Below, in pieces: positions 28,240-37,973 of a stretch of 64,000 nucleotides of DNA (the stretch's first letter is position 1; every line of letters begins with the position of its first letter). The notes under the pieces were generated by a model that was given only the letters and a program-made list of their open reading frames with translations, did not search any database and was not told the DNA's origin. The position numbers and the translations under genes are program-made. The stretch covers positions 1,054,001 to 1,118,000 of the forward strand of contig NZ_AP025245.1 of assembly GCF_021655615.1 (NCBI RefSeq). The letters are read 5' to 3'. The DNA is from Acidianus sp. HS-5 (GTDB lineage: Archaea; Thermoproteota; Thermoprotei_A; Sulfolobales; Sulfolobaceae).

Positions 28240-29718
28240 ATGGTCATAGGTTACGTTATTGGTGATGCAACTCCTCAACAAGCAACAATTCTTGCAGTTA
28301 GGGCAGTTAGATTAGGCCTTTATGTGACAATGGAATATGATAGTGAAAAAGTTCTTGGCTTAATTACTAACGTTACAAGAGGCAGTCCAATGATTGATGG
28401 TAATACTATAGATGTAGGAATTGTAGAGAGATTAAATAAATTTGATGGGAAAATTCCTCATTATATTAGGGCCACGGTTAAACTTCTTTATAATTTAAAT
28501 TCGCACTCTCAACCTGACTTACCTCCTATTGCAGGTACTCCCGTTAGTTTAGCAGAAGAAGATGACTTACGAAAGATTTTTTCTGAAGGAGACATTGCAT
28601 TAGGCAGATTAATAGGTACCAACGTTCCTGTAAGCATAAAAGTTGGGGCGTTAGCAAGACATTTAGCTATACTTGCTGCCACTGGAAGCGGAAAATCGAA
28701 TACTGTAGCTATTCTTTCTCAAAGAATAGCAGATATAAAGGGCTCAGTATTAATATTTGACTATCACGGAGAGTATTACCGAAGTGATATACATCCTTTA
28801 CATTCTATAGAGCCTAAACTGAATCCTTTATATTTAAATCCGAGAGAATTTGCTACATTATTAGAAATTAGAGGCAATGCACCTATACAGTATAGAATTA
28901 TAAGGAGAGCGTTTACAGAATATCAGAAGTCTATTCAAGAAAAAATTAAAAGCGGAGATATAGATTTTGACGCATTAAACCAATCGTTCGTAAAGGATCT
29001 TGAAGATTTAATAGATGGTCAGGAAGGCAAAGGAGGTAAAAAGGACTCTGTAGATGAAGTTAAGAACAAGTTAGAAGAATTTGCTGATAAGTATTCTGGG
29101 ATTATTGATTTGACTTCTAAGGATATAATTTCCAATCTCAAGACTCATAGTGTTAATGTTGTTGATATTAGCCCGTTAGATGAAGACGCAATGGATGCTA
29201 TAGTATCTCACTACTTGAGGAGAATACTCGATGCAAGAAAGGAGCATAGAAGAAAAGGAACAGGCTTAAGATTCCCAGTTATTACAGTTATAGAAGAGGC
29301 CCACGTATTTTTATCTAAAAATGATAGTACATTAACTAAATTCTGGGCATCTAGAATAGCAAGAGAAGGTAGGAAATTCGGTGTTGGATTAATAATAGTG
29401 AGTCAAAGACCTAAAGGCTTAGACGAAAATATTCTAAGTCAAATGACTAATAAAATAATCTTGAAAATAGTAGAACCCTCAGATAAGAAATATGTACTAG
29501 AAGCAAGCGATAATTTGAGTGAAGACCTAGTAGAACAGCTTTCCTCCTTAGATGTGGGAGAAGCTTTGATAATAGGAAACCTCGTTAGAATTCCAGCATT
29601 TGTTAAAATTGACCTATTCAACGGAACTTTAGGAGGAACTGATCCAGACATGAGAGGAGAATGGGAGAAGGCTGAAGAAGAGGATAAGCTTCACGAAAGC
29701 TTAACAGACTTTGGGTGA
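28240..29718 (+). CDS. herA: DNA translocase/helicase HerA
   Basis: A 492-residue hexameric bipolar ATPase. The N-terminal HAS-barrel (about 1-100) precedes the RecA/FtsK-like core with Walker A AATGSGKSNT (146-155), FDYHGEYYR, Walker B VITVIEEAHVFL (near 347-358) and the arginine-finger region KFWASRIAREGRKFG followed by SQRPKGLD. It partners NurA to resect DNA ends for recombination, with Mre11-Rad50. First gene of the four-gene operon; its stop lies beside the mre11 start. Confidence 0.96.
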   Translation: MVIGYVIGDATPQQATILAVRAVRLGLYVTMEYDSEKVLGLITNVTRGSPMIDGNTIDVGIVERLNKFDGKIPHYIRATVKLLYNLNSHSQPDLPPIAGTPVSLAEEDDLRKIFSEGDIALGRLIGTNVPVSIKVGALARHLAILAATGSGKSNTVAILSQRIADIKGSVLIFDYHGEYYRSDIHPLHSIEPKLNPLYLNPREFATLLEIRGNAPIQYRIIRRAFTEYQKSIQEKIKSGDIDFDALNQSFVKDLEDLIDGQEGKGGKKDSVDEVKNKLEEFADKYSGIIDLTSKDIISNLKTHSVNVVDISPLDEDAMDAIVSHYLRRILDARKEHRRKGTGLRFPVITVIEEAHVFLSKNDSTLTKFWASRIAREGRKFGVGLIIVSQRPKGLDENILSQMTNKIILKIVEPSDKKYVLEASDNLSEDLVEQLSSLDVGEALIIGNLVRIPAFVKIDLFNGTLGGTDPDMRGEWEKAEEEDKLHESLTDFG

Positions 29719-29723
29719 TAGAC

Positions 29724-30857
29724 ATGCAAATTCTACACATTTCGGATACTCACTTGGGCGCAAGAAAATATAACCTAGACTCCAGAGAAGAGGATATATA
29801 TGAAACCTTTTCACAACTTATAGATTTTGCACTCAAGGAACATGTAGATGCTATAGTTCATACTGGAGATCTATTTGATACTTATCATCCTCCCATGACA
29901 GCAATGAAGACAGCTATAGATAATTTGAAAAAAATTCAAGGTAAAATACTCTTTATTGGCATTGCAGGAGATCACGATACTCCAAAGAGAAGAGGAGCAA
30001 TATATCCTCAAAGAATTTTGGCAGAATCATTATCTTTACTAACTTTCTTAACTGGAGATGAGAATGGTTACGAAATTAATAAAGATAATATAAAGTTGAG
30101 AATTTACGGAATAAAGCATATACCAACAGTGTCCAGAGAAACTTTACTTAAGAAGTTATCTTCCATAAAACCTGAAGGGGATAGAAACATATTAATGCTT
30201 CACCAAGGCCTTAAAAGTAAACTACCTTATGAAGGATCATGGCAGTTAGAAGAGGGTGATCTACCTAAAGGATTTAATTACTATGCTTTTGGACATTTCC
30301 ACTCTAGGTCTATAGAAAACCTAGGGGAAGGCAAATTAGGCATTGCCGGATCTCCTGACATTATTAGAGATGACGAGATAGAATCATGGGAAAAAGATGG
30401 CAAGGGAGGATACTTAATAGATCTCTCAAAGAAAGATGTTGAAATTCAGAAAATTAATACAGATATAAGATTACAAAAAATTATTACTATAAATACGAAA
30501 AATCTAGATGAGGAAATTAATAATATAATAAAGTCTTTTTCAAATTGTAAAAAGAAGCCTATACTACATTTTATACTAGAAGGAGAAGCCGTGAGTAAAA
30601 GTTTACTATTCAAAAAGCTCTCAGTTTTAGAAAACGTAACAGAATTCTACAGAATAGCTAAAGATAATACAACTTATGGAGAAGAAAAGAATACTATAGA
30701 ACTACCTAAAGATAGTACTATTTCTCAGATAATTACCGCATACCTTAAAAATTTGGGTTATTCAGAAGAGGAATCTAAAATCATTTTAGAAATAATTAAT
30801 AATTATGATTCGGAAGATGTTCACAATATTATTAAAAAATTTGCAGGTGTAGAATAA
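29724..30857 (+). CDS. mre11: DNA double-strand break nuclease Mre11
   Basis: A 377-residue calcineurin-like nuclease with all phosphoesterase motifs: D8 and H10 in ISDTHLG, HTGDLFD, GDHDTP (the family GNHD variant), LLHQG and FGHFHSR. With Rad50 it processes DNA ends. I chose the ATG at 29724 because it gives the family start MQILHISDTHLG; a GTG at 29715 overlapping the herA stop is an alternative. The C-terminal part (about 280-377) is the Rad50-binding and capping region. Its stop overlaps the rad50 ATG by one base. Confidence 0.96.
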   Translation: MQILHISDTHLGARKYNLDSREEDIYETFSQLIDFALKEHVDAIVHTGDLFDTYHPPMTAMKTAIDNLKKIQGKILFIGIAGDHDTPKRRGAIYPQRILAESLSLLTFLTGDENGYEINKDNIKLRIYGIKHIPTVSRETLLKKLSSIKPEGDRNILMLHQGLKSKLPYEGSWQLEEGDLPKGFNYYAFGHFHSRSIENLGEGKLGIAGSPDIIRDDEIESWEKDGKGGYLIDLSKKDVEIQKINTDIRLQKIITINTKNLDEEINNIIKSFSNCKKKPILHFILEGEAVSKSLLFKKLSVLENVTEFYRIAKDNTTYGEEKNTIELPKDSTISQIITAYLKNLGYSEEESKIILEIINNYDSEDVHNIIKKFAGVE

Positions 30858-33445
30858 TGAGAATAGAAAAAGTCATCTTACAAAATTTCTTAAGTCATGA
30901 TAATTCTGAAATAAGCTTTAAAGGAAATATAAACACTATAGTAGGTCAAAATGGAGCGGGCAAAACATCAATAATAGACGGTATTGTATTTTCATTATTT
31001 TCAGAGAGTTCTAGAGGAAATATAAAAAATTTAATTAAAAAAGGTAAATCAACAGGGATAGTTCAAACCGAAATTAGAGATGGAAACATAACATACTTGA
31101 TAAAGAGAGATATTTCAAGTAGTTCTAACGATTTTGTTGCAAAAAATGATGTAGGTATTGCGAGAGGTAGAAAAGAAGTAGATAAAAAAATCCAAGAGAT
31201 ACTGAAGCTAGATAAGGATATTTTACTTTCTACAGTAATAATAAGGCAAGGAGAAATTGAAAATATATTCAAAGAATTACCAGATGTTCTTAAAAAAATA
31301 CTAAAAGTGGAAAACTTAGAAAAACTGACTTCCTCTACAGGACCTCTCTACGCTGTACAGAAGGATATCGAGAGCGACTTAAAATACTTAGATAATAGAA
31401 AAAATGAATATGAAAATAAGATAAAAGAAAAGGAAAACTTAGAGAAAGAAATAGAAGAAAGTAAGAAGAAGCTAGAGGAACTTGACGGTATAAAAGTTGA
31501 AAGAGAGAAGGAAATAGAAGAAAAATCTACTAAATTTGAGGAAATGAAGAAAAAGAGGGATGAATATCTAGGATTAGAGGGCAGCCTTTCCTCTCTTATC
31601 GAAAGAGAAAAATTAATAGAAAGAGATTTATTACGATATGATGAAATAAAGAATGAAAAAGAAAGATTAGAAAAGGCAATAGAGAATAGTGCGTATCTTG
31701 AAGGAGGAGAAACCTTACTGAATGAGTTACATGAGTTAAAGAAATCCGAAAAGAATTTGCTAGATCAGATAAACATTCTTAAGGAGGAAATAAGAGATTA
31801 CGAACAAAATTTAGCTAAAAAGAATAGTTTAAAGGATGCTGCAGAAGAATACGAAAAGTTATCAGAAAAGAAAAAGGAGTTAGAAAATGATTATAACGAA
31901 TATATTTCTTTAAGATCTTTACTTAGTGACAAATTAAAAAGAAAAGAGAAATTGGAAAAAGATATAGAGTTGATAGGTAATCCGCCTTCTTTGGATGAAA
32001 TAAATAAGCAGATTGATAATTTGGAAAAAGAAATTGATAACTTACAAAATTTAAAAGGTACAAAGGAAGGTAGGAGAGACCAATTAATTCAGATTTTGAG
32101 GAATTTGGAAAGCGTTAAAGACAATGCTTGTCCTGTTTGTGGCAGAGAACTTACAGAAGAGCATAAGGAAAAAATTAAGACAGAAGGAGAGTCTGAAATT
32201 AAGGAAATTGATAGTGATCTTGAGAAGATTGAGAAGAATCTTGGAAAGCTTAAATCTAAGAAAAAAGAACTCAGTAACTTAAGAGTAGATACAGTATCTA
32301 AGCTTACAAAATTAAAGAAATTAAATGAAGATTTGGACAAAATATCTCAAGAATTGCAAGATATTCAAAACAAGCTTAATGACCTAGAAAATTCTTCCAG
32401 AGAATATTTAGAAATTAAAGGAAAGATAACCTCATTAGAGCCTAAATATAAAGAATATCTAAAAGTAGCAAATTATGATGAAAAAACTCTGGACGATAAA
32501 AAGAATAGACTAAACTCCATTTCCTTAAACCTAAATGAGACGCAAAATAAGATTAAAGAATTGTTAGAAAAAATAAATGATGAAAGAGAATTTGAGAAAA
32601 AATTGAAAGAATATAAGAAAAATAAAGAATTGTTAGAAAAAATAAAAATGGAGTTCATAAGGATTGAAAATGAGAAGAATGAACTAGATAAAATTAAAAT
32701 GAATATAAGCGAAATAAAGGAAAGAATTACACAAATTAATTTTAATGAGGACGAGTTTAATGCGTTAAGCAGAGAAATTGATAAACTTAATAATGAACTA
32801 ATAAACATAGAAAAAGAAATATCGAATATTGAAGGCAAAATAAACGCTAACAGTAAATTGCTGGAGACACTAAACGAGGAAATTAAGAAGATAAAGGAAG
32901 ATCTAGATAAAATTCCTAAATTACAAACAGCTCTAAATAAAATTGAAAAATTAAGGACAATACTTAGCGGAAGTAGACTGCAGAATTACATTATGTCAAT
33001 ATTTAAATCTAGAATAGAAAATAATCTAAATGATGTATTAAATATGTTTAATCTGTCGTTCTCAAGAGTTGCTATTAATTTTGATATAGGTGGCAGGACG
33101 CAAAAAGGTAAGGTTACAATTAAAGCTTATAATACTGCAGGGGATGATCTAGATATTGAATCATTAAGTGGCGGAGAAAGGATATCTATTGCGCTAGCTT
33201 TAAGGATAGCAATTGCAAAGTCCTTAATGGATGAAACAGGCTTCATGATAATGGACGAACCTACAATTCATTTAGATGAGGAAAGAAAGAGAGAACTACT
33301 AAATGTTATTAGATATTCTATGAATATAATCCCACAAATAATTATAGTTACTCACGATGAGGAAATTAAGGAAATCTCAGATTATATCATTTCAGTAACT
33401 AAGAAAGGAGATAGAAGTGTAATAAGTCAAGGTGACTATTATTGA
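30857..33445 (+). CDS. rad50: DNA repair ATPase Rad50
   Basis: An 862-residue SMC-type ATPase. Walker A is GQNGAGKT (30-37). Long heptad-rich coiled coils flank a zinc hook CPVCGRE near residues 425-431. The C-terminal lobe has the signature LSGGERISIALALR and Walker B FMIMDEPTIHLDEE. It tethers and opens DNA ends for Mre11 nuclease. Lys/Glu-rich composition of the coils fits a thermophile. It overlaps nurA as TTGA. Confidence 0.97.
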   Translation: MRIEKVILQNFLSHDNSEISFKGNINTIVGQNGAGKTSIIDGIVFSLFSESSRGNIKNLIKKGKSTGIVQTEIRDGNITYLIKRDISSSSNDFVAKNDVGIARGRKEVDKKIQEILKLDKDILLSTVIIRQGEIENIFKELPDVLKKILKVENLEKLTSSTGPLYAVQKDIESDLKYLDNRKNEYENKIKEKENLEKEIEESKKKLEELDGIKVEREKEIEEKSTKFEEMKKKRDEYLGLEGSLSSLIEREKLIERDLLRYDEIKNEKERLEKAIENSAYLEGGETLLNELHELKKSEKNLLDQINILKEEIRDYEQNLAKKNSLKDAAEEYEKLSEKKKELENDYNEYISLRSLLSDKLKRKEKLEKDIELIGNPPSLDEINKQIDNLEKEIDNLQNLKGTKEGRRDQLIQILRNLESVKDNACPVCGRELTEEHKEKIKTEGESEIKEIDSDLEKIEKNLGKLKSKKKELSNLRVDTVSKLTKLKKLNEDLDKISQELQDIQNKLNDLENSSREYLEIKGKITSLEPKYKEYLKVANYDEKTLDDKKNRLNSISLNLNETQNKIKELLEKINDEREFEKKLKEYKKNKELLEKIKMEFIRIENEKNELDKIKMNISEIKERITQINFNEDEFNALSREIDKLNNELINIEKEISNIEGKINANSKLLETLNEEIKKIKEDLDKIPKLQTALNKIEKLRTILSGSRLQNYIMSIFKSRIENNLNDVLNMFNLSFSRVAINFDIGGRTQKGKVTIKAYNTAGDDLDIESLSGGERISIALALRIAIAKSLMDETGFMIMDEPTIHLDEERKRELLNVIRYSMNIIPQIIIVTHDEEIKEISDYIISVTKKGDRSVISQGDYY

Positions 33446-34425
33446 TTGAAAAAGCCTATGAGGAATTTACGAATAATTACTCGAAAATCCTGGAAAAAAT
33501 AAGGTTCTACAGTAGTTCAATTAACGATTCCGTTAAAGAGCATTTAAAGAAAATATGGATAAACTATGAACCTGAACCTGTGAAGAGTAGTTTCATTGCT
33601 ATTGATGGCGGAGAATTTGTAAAAGAACTAAGAGTAGGTACGGTATTCCTCGCTAATGCTGAAGCAGTATATGGAGAAGGAGTTAACGTTAGCCCACTAG
33701 ATAATGAAATAAAGATGGGAGTTTTTAGGCCTGGAAATCTAGCTAAGGAGAGAGTTTCTGAAATAATGAGCGTACTAGAGCTCTCTTTAGCTTTAAGGAA
33801 TGGGAATAAGGCTGAATACGTCTTAATGGACGGAAGTTTAAAGAAAAAACTAGGTAATGGAAAGGATATTGAAGAAGAGGAAAAGGATTTGGATGAAATA
33901 ATAAATTGTGATAATGAGGAAAGATCTTTTAGAAGATTAATCTTAAAGTCTCAAATACTAATATGCAGGCTAATACAAAATTATGATGGAAAAGTTCTAT
34001 GGGTTTCAAAAAATAGCAGAGGAAGAGACTTATTCGGAGAAAGTTTATCCGATATAGCGGTAATTGAAAGTTTAACAGAAAATCCAGGCTTCACTTTACC
34101 ATTTGTTCATACAATAGATAGGAAAAATTTAGTTAACAACAAAGAAGTTAAAAGTCTAGAGGGAACTGAAATAACTTCCTTCTATGTTAGATTAGAAAAA
34201 GGGCAAAGAGTCCTTAAAGTAGATTTAACTGGAAGAATTGAAGAAGAAGAAATTAAGAAAATAATAAACAACTTGCACTCAGTCTCAATTAAAGGATATC
34301 CTTATCCATTGTTAAAAGTTCACTACGATGTTAAAGTTAATAAGGAGGATAGACAAAGGATTCTCAGTATTCTTGGGCTTAACCACATCAGAGGAAATAG
34401 TTGGTGGCCTAATCAATTCTTTTAG
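33442..34425 (+). CDS. nurA: DNA end-resection nuclease NurA
   Basis: A 327-residue RNase H-like nuclease with D55 in IAIDGGE, a second acidic site in VLMDGSLKK, and a late HTIDRKN segment; these are the family metal ligands. It works inside the HerA hexamer as a 5-prime to 3-prime exo/endonuclease. It begins with TTG, overlapping the rad50 stop (TTGA). Its 3-prime end overlaps the convergent cation transporter by 17 nt. Confidence 0.94.
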   Translation: MIEKAYEEFTNNYSKILEKIRFYSSSINDSVKEHLKKIWINYEPEPVKSSFIAIDGGEFVKELRVGTVFLANAEAVYGEGVNVSPLDNEIKMGVFRPGNLAKERVSEIMSVLELSLALRNGNKAEYVLMDGSLKKKLGNGKDIEEEEKDLDEIINCDNEERSFRRLILKSQILICRLIQNYDGKVLWVSKNSRGRDLFGESLSDIAVIESLTENPGFTLPFVHTIDRKNLVNNKEVKSLEGTEITSFYVRLEKGQRVLKVDLTGRIEEEEIKKIINNLHSVSIKGYPYPLLKVHYDVKVNKEDRQRILSILGLNHIRGNSWWPNQFF

Positions 34426-35212
34426 ATTCAAACTGTACTGTAACATGGTTAATACCATATTTTTCGGAAAGTATTTTCTGTGCAACTTCTCTTTTATTAT
34501 CAAGCTCTTTTAGTGTAGTATTAGGATCCTCTTCTATGTGTAGAGTTGCTACTTTATAATGATCACAAATTATCCAAACATGAATATGATGAACTTTAGG
34601 AAATACAGTTTTCAAGTCTTCTTCAATACGCTTTGTATCTATAGGGGATTTTTCCATAATAATATCCAGATATGTATGAAAATACCTAAAGTTATAGGCT
34701 ATCATAATTCCCAGAATTATAAAAGAGAATATAGGATCGAGTTGATAATACCCAGTTAATATAATTAAAAATCCAGCTAACGCACCTAGAATATAGTTTA
34801 GAACATCCGATATAACGTGAATATTTATGCTCCTTTTTACACTATTTTCTTCATGCTCTTGAGAAAAAGAGAGAATTATAACAGAAATTAATGAAGCCAA
34901 TATTACGTAAATAGGATTATCTTTAATACCAAATATGAGGTAAACTGTAGAAATTAGTACACCAACAATAGAACCCAGAATTATTACGCTTAAATTAAGT
35001 AAAGATGAAATGACTTCTAATCTATGAAGACCATAAGTATAGTAGGAATTAAACTTGTTTACAATTCTCAGAAAATAAAGTGAAAGAGAAACTATTAATG
35101 CATCTAAAAATACATGTATCGCTTCAGAGATAAGAACTGCACTTCTAGCGATTATTGAGAAAGATACTAAAAGTGCAAAAACCACCCAGAAGCCTACTAC
35201 TGATCTCATCAA
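34409..35212 (-). CDS. Cation diffusion facilitator (CDF) transporter
   Basis: A 267-residue metal exporter. Six membrane segments are visible, with paired metal-site motifs HVFLD in helix 2 and HVISD in helix 5, and a C-terminal cytoplasmic domain (about 190-267) containing HHIHVW, a typical CDF feature. It likely exports Zn2+ or another divalent metal by proton exchange. A second, divergent CDF gene is in the window at 47959-48939. The His-poor loop between helices 4 and 5 does not indicate the metal. Confidence 0.9.
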   Translation of the reverse strand: MMRSVVGFWVVFALLVSFSIIARSAVLISEAIHVFLDALIVSLSLYFLRIVNKFNSYYTYGLHRLEVISSLLNLSVIILGSIVGVLISTVYLIFGIKDNPIYVILASLISVIILSFSQEHEENSVKRSINIHVISDVLNYILGALAGFLIILTGYYQLDPIFSFIILGIMIAYNFRYFHTYLDIIMEKSPIDTKRIEEDLKTVFPKVHHIHVWIICDHYKVATLHIEEDPNTTLKELDNKREVAQKILSEKYGINHVTVQFESKRID

Positions 35213-35257
35213 GATAACTCTTATTTATCATTTATTTATACCTTCCTAAGGGATTCC

Positions 35258-35866
35258 CTAAGTTTTAGGTATTGCCTTTACACATATGTATGAACCTTCT
35301 ATACCTTCTCTCGGATCCTCTACTCTAGGTTCGTCAAAGGGAGAATATGTTAATGTAGATATTGTATCTTTTATCTCAAAATATTTTTGAATTAACGATA
35401 AAAGCTCACTTTTTGAAATGAAATGTGCCTTAGAATAATATTTATGACCTTTTTTACCTAGTTCGGTATAATATGATCCCCAACTGGAATCTGAAGGAAC
35501 TATGCATACTGAGAATTCTTTTTTCGTAACCCTATGAATTTCTTGCAACATTTTTTCAACATCACTTATAAAACAGATAGTAACTGAAATGAAAGTACAC
35601 TCTACAGCCTTATCCCTTAAGGGCAAATGTAAGGCATCTGCCTGAATTTTATATTCACTGGAATTAGTTAACTTTAACATTGCGTCAGAAATATCTAATG
35701 AGATTATTTTACCTTTCATTGCTTCATGAAATATTGAAGGACCTGCACCAATATCTAAACAGTTTGAAAGATTAAGCTTCTTTACTGCTCTTAATTCACT
35801 TTCATAAATCATTTCATTTCTTTTATACCATTGTAAATACCCTTGTGGATCATTAAAAATTTCCAT
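35258..35866 (-). CDS. SAM-dependent methyltransferase, class I
   Basis: A 202-residue methyltransferase with the SAM motif CLDIGAGPSIF (near 36-46), IISLDISDAML (motif II) and an ALHLPLRDKAVE motif of the UbiE/Methyltransf_11 type. The GAGPS replaces the usual GxGxG. The substrate is unknown. It follows an upstream gene for a cysteine-containing protein by only 3 nt, so the two are probably co-expressed. Confidence 0.85.
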   Translation of the reverse strand: MEIFNDPQGYLQWYKRNEMIYESELRAVKKLNLSNCLDIGAGPSIFHEAMKGKIISLDISDAMLKLTNSSEYKIQADALHLPLRDKAVECTFISVTICFISDVEKMLQEIHRVTKKEFSVCIVPSDSSWGSYYTELGKKGHKYYSKAHFISKSELLSLIQKYFEIKDTISTLTYSPFDEPRVEDPREGIEGSYICVKAIPKT

Positions 35867-35869
35867 AAA

Positions 35870-36328
35870 TTAAGAGTACTCTGAAAGCTTAATAAGTTCC
35901 GCTGTTATCTTTATTTTTTCATTTACATCATCTAAAAGATATATCAACTCTTCCCTTCTCCTTTTGAGGGATATTGAAGAGTATGCTATATTACTAACTC
36001 TTGATTCTATAAATTGTAATTCTTTTTCAATACTTTCCTTAAGTTTAGCATAGTACGCGTATATATCAAAGAGATTTGATTTAACATTTTCTTCTTCTTG
36101 TTTAATCGAGAAATATGGACATATATAACATAAAACTGGATGAGGGGTTATGCCTTCCTGAGAAAGCCAGGAGCTTACTACACTTTCCTCAAATCTTATT
36201 CTGCAAATTTTGCCATTAAAATATGAGCATATGTTCCTCTTTCTTATGCCTTCGTTTTCTACGTCTTTAAAGTTTCTAATTCGTTTAGAAAGTGCCGCAT
36301 CAATAATTAGCTCTCTAAAATTTTCCAT
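35870..36328 (-). CDS. Hypothetical protein with four cysteines
   Basis: A 152-residue protein whose central region holds C34, C42, C67 and C70 (the last two as CYIC), a possible zinc or iron-sulfur site, followed by a long charged helix pair (about 85-150) likely to form a coiled coil. Not recognised. It is the first gene of a minus-strand pair with the methyltransferase, and its start lies 68 nt from the divergent CBS gene. It might be a modification target or partner of the methyltransferase; this is inference. Confidence 0.7.
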   Translation of the reverse strand: MENFRELIIDAALSKRIRNFKDVENEGIRKRNICSYFNGKICRIRFEESVVSSWLSQEGITPHPVLCYICPYFSIKQEEENVKSNLFDIYAYYAKLKESIEKELQFIESRVSNIAYSSISLKRRREELIYLLDDVNEKIKITAELIKLSEYS

Positions 36329-36396
36329 AAGTTAATATAGTAGGCTAAACTTATTAATCTCAATGATTTTTTAAGATGGAAATAGAGTGTTAATAT

Positions 36397-37203
36397 ATGG
36401 GAATTATTAGATCATCAATAATTCTCAGGCCCTATGATACATTGTTATATGCTACTAAAATAATGATAATGGAATACGTCCCTAAAGCAATAGTTACTGA
36501 CGAGAAAGGCTTTCCTTTAGGAGAATTAACGCAAAAAGATATTATAAAATTTGTATATGAAAAAGGTGAAGAAATAAGTTTTGATAAAGTCTATGTTTCC
36601 GAAGTAATGAGAAAAGATATGGTATGCGTTAATGAGAGTATAGATCCACTTGAAGCGGCAGAAATTATGATAGATAAAAAACAACCACTTTTAGTAGTTT
36701 GTAGCGATGACGGAAAGGCTTTAGGAATGATAATTAAGTCTGACCTTACACAGTACTACGCTTCACAAATAAAAGGATTGCAGAAGACTGAAGAGTACAT
36801 GACTTCTCCTGCAATAACAATTTCCAGGTCAGACTCGCTAATAAATGCGGTCAAAACTTTAGTTGAGAAAGACGTTAGCAGGCTAATAGTAGTTGACGAA
36901 GATAAAGTAGAAGGTCAATTAACTACCACAGATTTGCTTTACATGACGCCAGTTATAAAGTATAAGGATTGCAAGATTAACGTTAGCGAAGTAATGAGCC
37001 CAAATATAATTGTTGTAGACGCAGAGGAGGATTTAGCGAGCGCAGCAAAATTAATGGCTTCAAGAAAGATTAAAGGAATACCTGTAGTAAAGGGAGATAA
37101 ATTAGCAGGCGTAATAACTACTACAGATGTTACGAGAGCACTATTAGACGATAGAGTTAGAAAATATTTCTACGAAATAAAAATGTATACTTCTACGTTT
37201 TAA
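36397..37203 (+). CDS. Four-CBS-domain protein
   Basis: A 268-residue protein with four CBS motifs in a row, roughly residues 5-60, 66-122, 130-186 and 197-255, each ending in variants of GxxTxxDL/DV (GELTQKDI, GMIIKSDL, GQLTTTDL, GVITTTDV). Two Bateman modules would bind two or more adenosyl ligands. No effector domain. Such archaeal proteins probably sense energy status for other enzymes. Its end converges with the next gene by 11 nt. Confidence 0.9.
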   Translation: MGIIRSSIILRPYDTLLYATKIMIMEYVPKAIVTDEKGFPLGELTQKDIIKFVYEKGEEISFDKVYVSEVMRKDMVCVNESIDPLEAAEIMIDKKQPLLVVCSDDGKALGMIIKSDLTQYYASQIKGLQKTEEYMTSPAITISRSDSLINAVKTLVEKDVSRLIVVDEDKVEGQLTTTDLLYMTPVIKYKDCKINVSEVMSPNIIVVDAEEDLASAAKLMASRKIKGIPVVKGDKLAGVITTTDVTRALLDDRVRKYFYEIKMYTSTF

Positions 37204-37498
37204 TTACTTCTAATTTATGTTCAATTGAATTTTCCTTATCTCTTCTATCATCTATTTTCATCATTGTAACGATTCTTTTTACTCCTTCTTTAGATAAAGC
37301 GTCATCAATGTCCTTTATAATATAACCTAGTTGCGTTATATCATCTATTTCAAGAGTAGTCATTGAAGGTGCAGGATAGAATTTTATTCCTTTGGCTTTA
37401 AGTACTTCATATACTATCTTTACAAACCTTGATAGGCTAGTGGAATTTGTACCTATGGGTTCCACACTTATATCTACAAGATATTTCATATTATTCAT
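37193..37498 (-). CDS. MTH1187/YkoF-like (UPF0045) protein
   Basis: A 101-residue ferredoxin-fold protein with the family pattern VDISVEPIGTNSTSLSRFV at the start and ILKAKGIKFYPAPSMTTLE in the middle. Members of this family (UPF0045, thiamin-binding YkoF-like) form small multimers and some bind thiamin or its parts, but function in archaea is not proved. An in-frame ATG three codons later (37489) is an equal alternative start. Confidence 0.85.
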   Translation of the reverse strand: MNNMKYLVDISVEPIGTNSTSLSRFVKIVYEVLKAKGIKFYPAPSMTTLEIDDITQLGYIIKDIDDALSKEGVKRIVTMMKIDDRRDKENSIEHKLEVIKT

Positions 37499-37568
37499 TA
37501 GATTTTATATCTTAAAAATGTTGAAGATGGATAAATTTTAATTACTTCAAAATGATAGTAGTTACATC

Positions 37569-37973
37569 ATGGAAATAGATCCAGTCGAGATATTAAGGAA
37601 AAAGGGATTGAAAGTAACTCCCCAAAGACTTGCAGTACTTAAATTGCTAAGTAAAGGTGGGCATTATAGCGGAGAACAGATATTTGAAGAACTTAAGAAA
37701 AATGAGCCAAGCATTAGTTTATCTACTGTATATAATGCCTTAGAAGCTCTAGAAACTGCAGGTATTATAAACTCTTTCGAAGCTAATGGGATAACTTGGT
37801 ATGAAATGAGGAGAAATCCTCACGTAAATGTAATATGCGAAGATAAGAATGCAATAATAGACGTTGATATAAACCTTGAAGAGATAATTCAACAGCTCAA
37901 AAATAAAGGAATTAATGTGATTAATTTAAGCGTAGTAGCTTATGCTGATTGCTCTAAGATAGAAAATAAATAA
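37569..37973 (+). CDS. Fur family metalloregulator
   Basis: A 134-residue winged-helix repressor: LRKKGLKVTPQRLAVLKLL at the start, then SLSTVYNALEALETAGII (recognition helix) and the C-terminal dimer domain with NPHVNVICED. The structural zinc CxxC pairs common in Fur/PerR are absent; only two isolated cysteines remain. Fur-type proteins respond to iron, manganese or peroxide. It is flanked by unrelated genes, so the regulon cannot be inferred. Its end overlaps the convergent hydrolase gene by 34 nt. Confidence 0.9.
   Translation: MEIDPVEILRKKGLKVTPQRLAVLKLLSKGGHYSGEQIFEELKKNEPSISLSTVYNALEALETAGIINSFEANGITWYEMRRNPHVNVICEDKNAIIDVDINLEEIIQQLKNKGINVINLSVVAYADCSKIENK

Noticed and set aside
32473..32838. 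Minus-strand frame rich in Ser/Phe/Leu opposite rad50, and similar ones at 31063 and 32089
   Set aside because: Antisense of coiled-coil codons; not a real protein.
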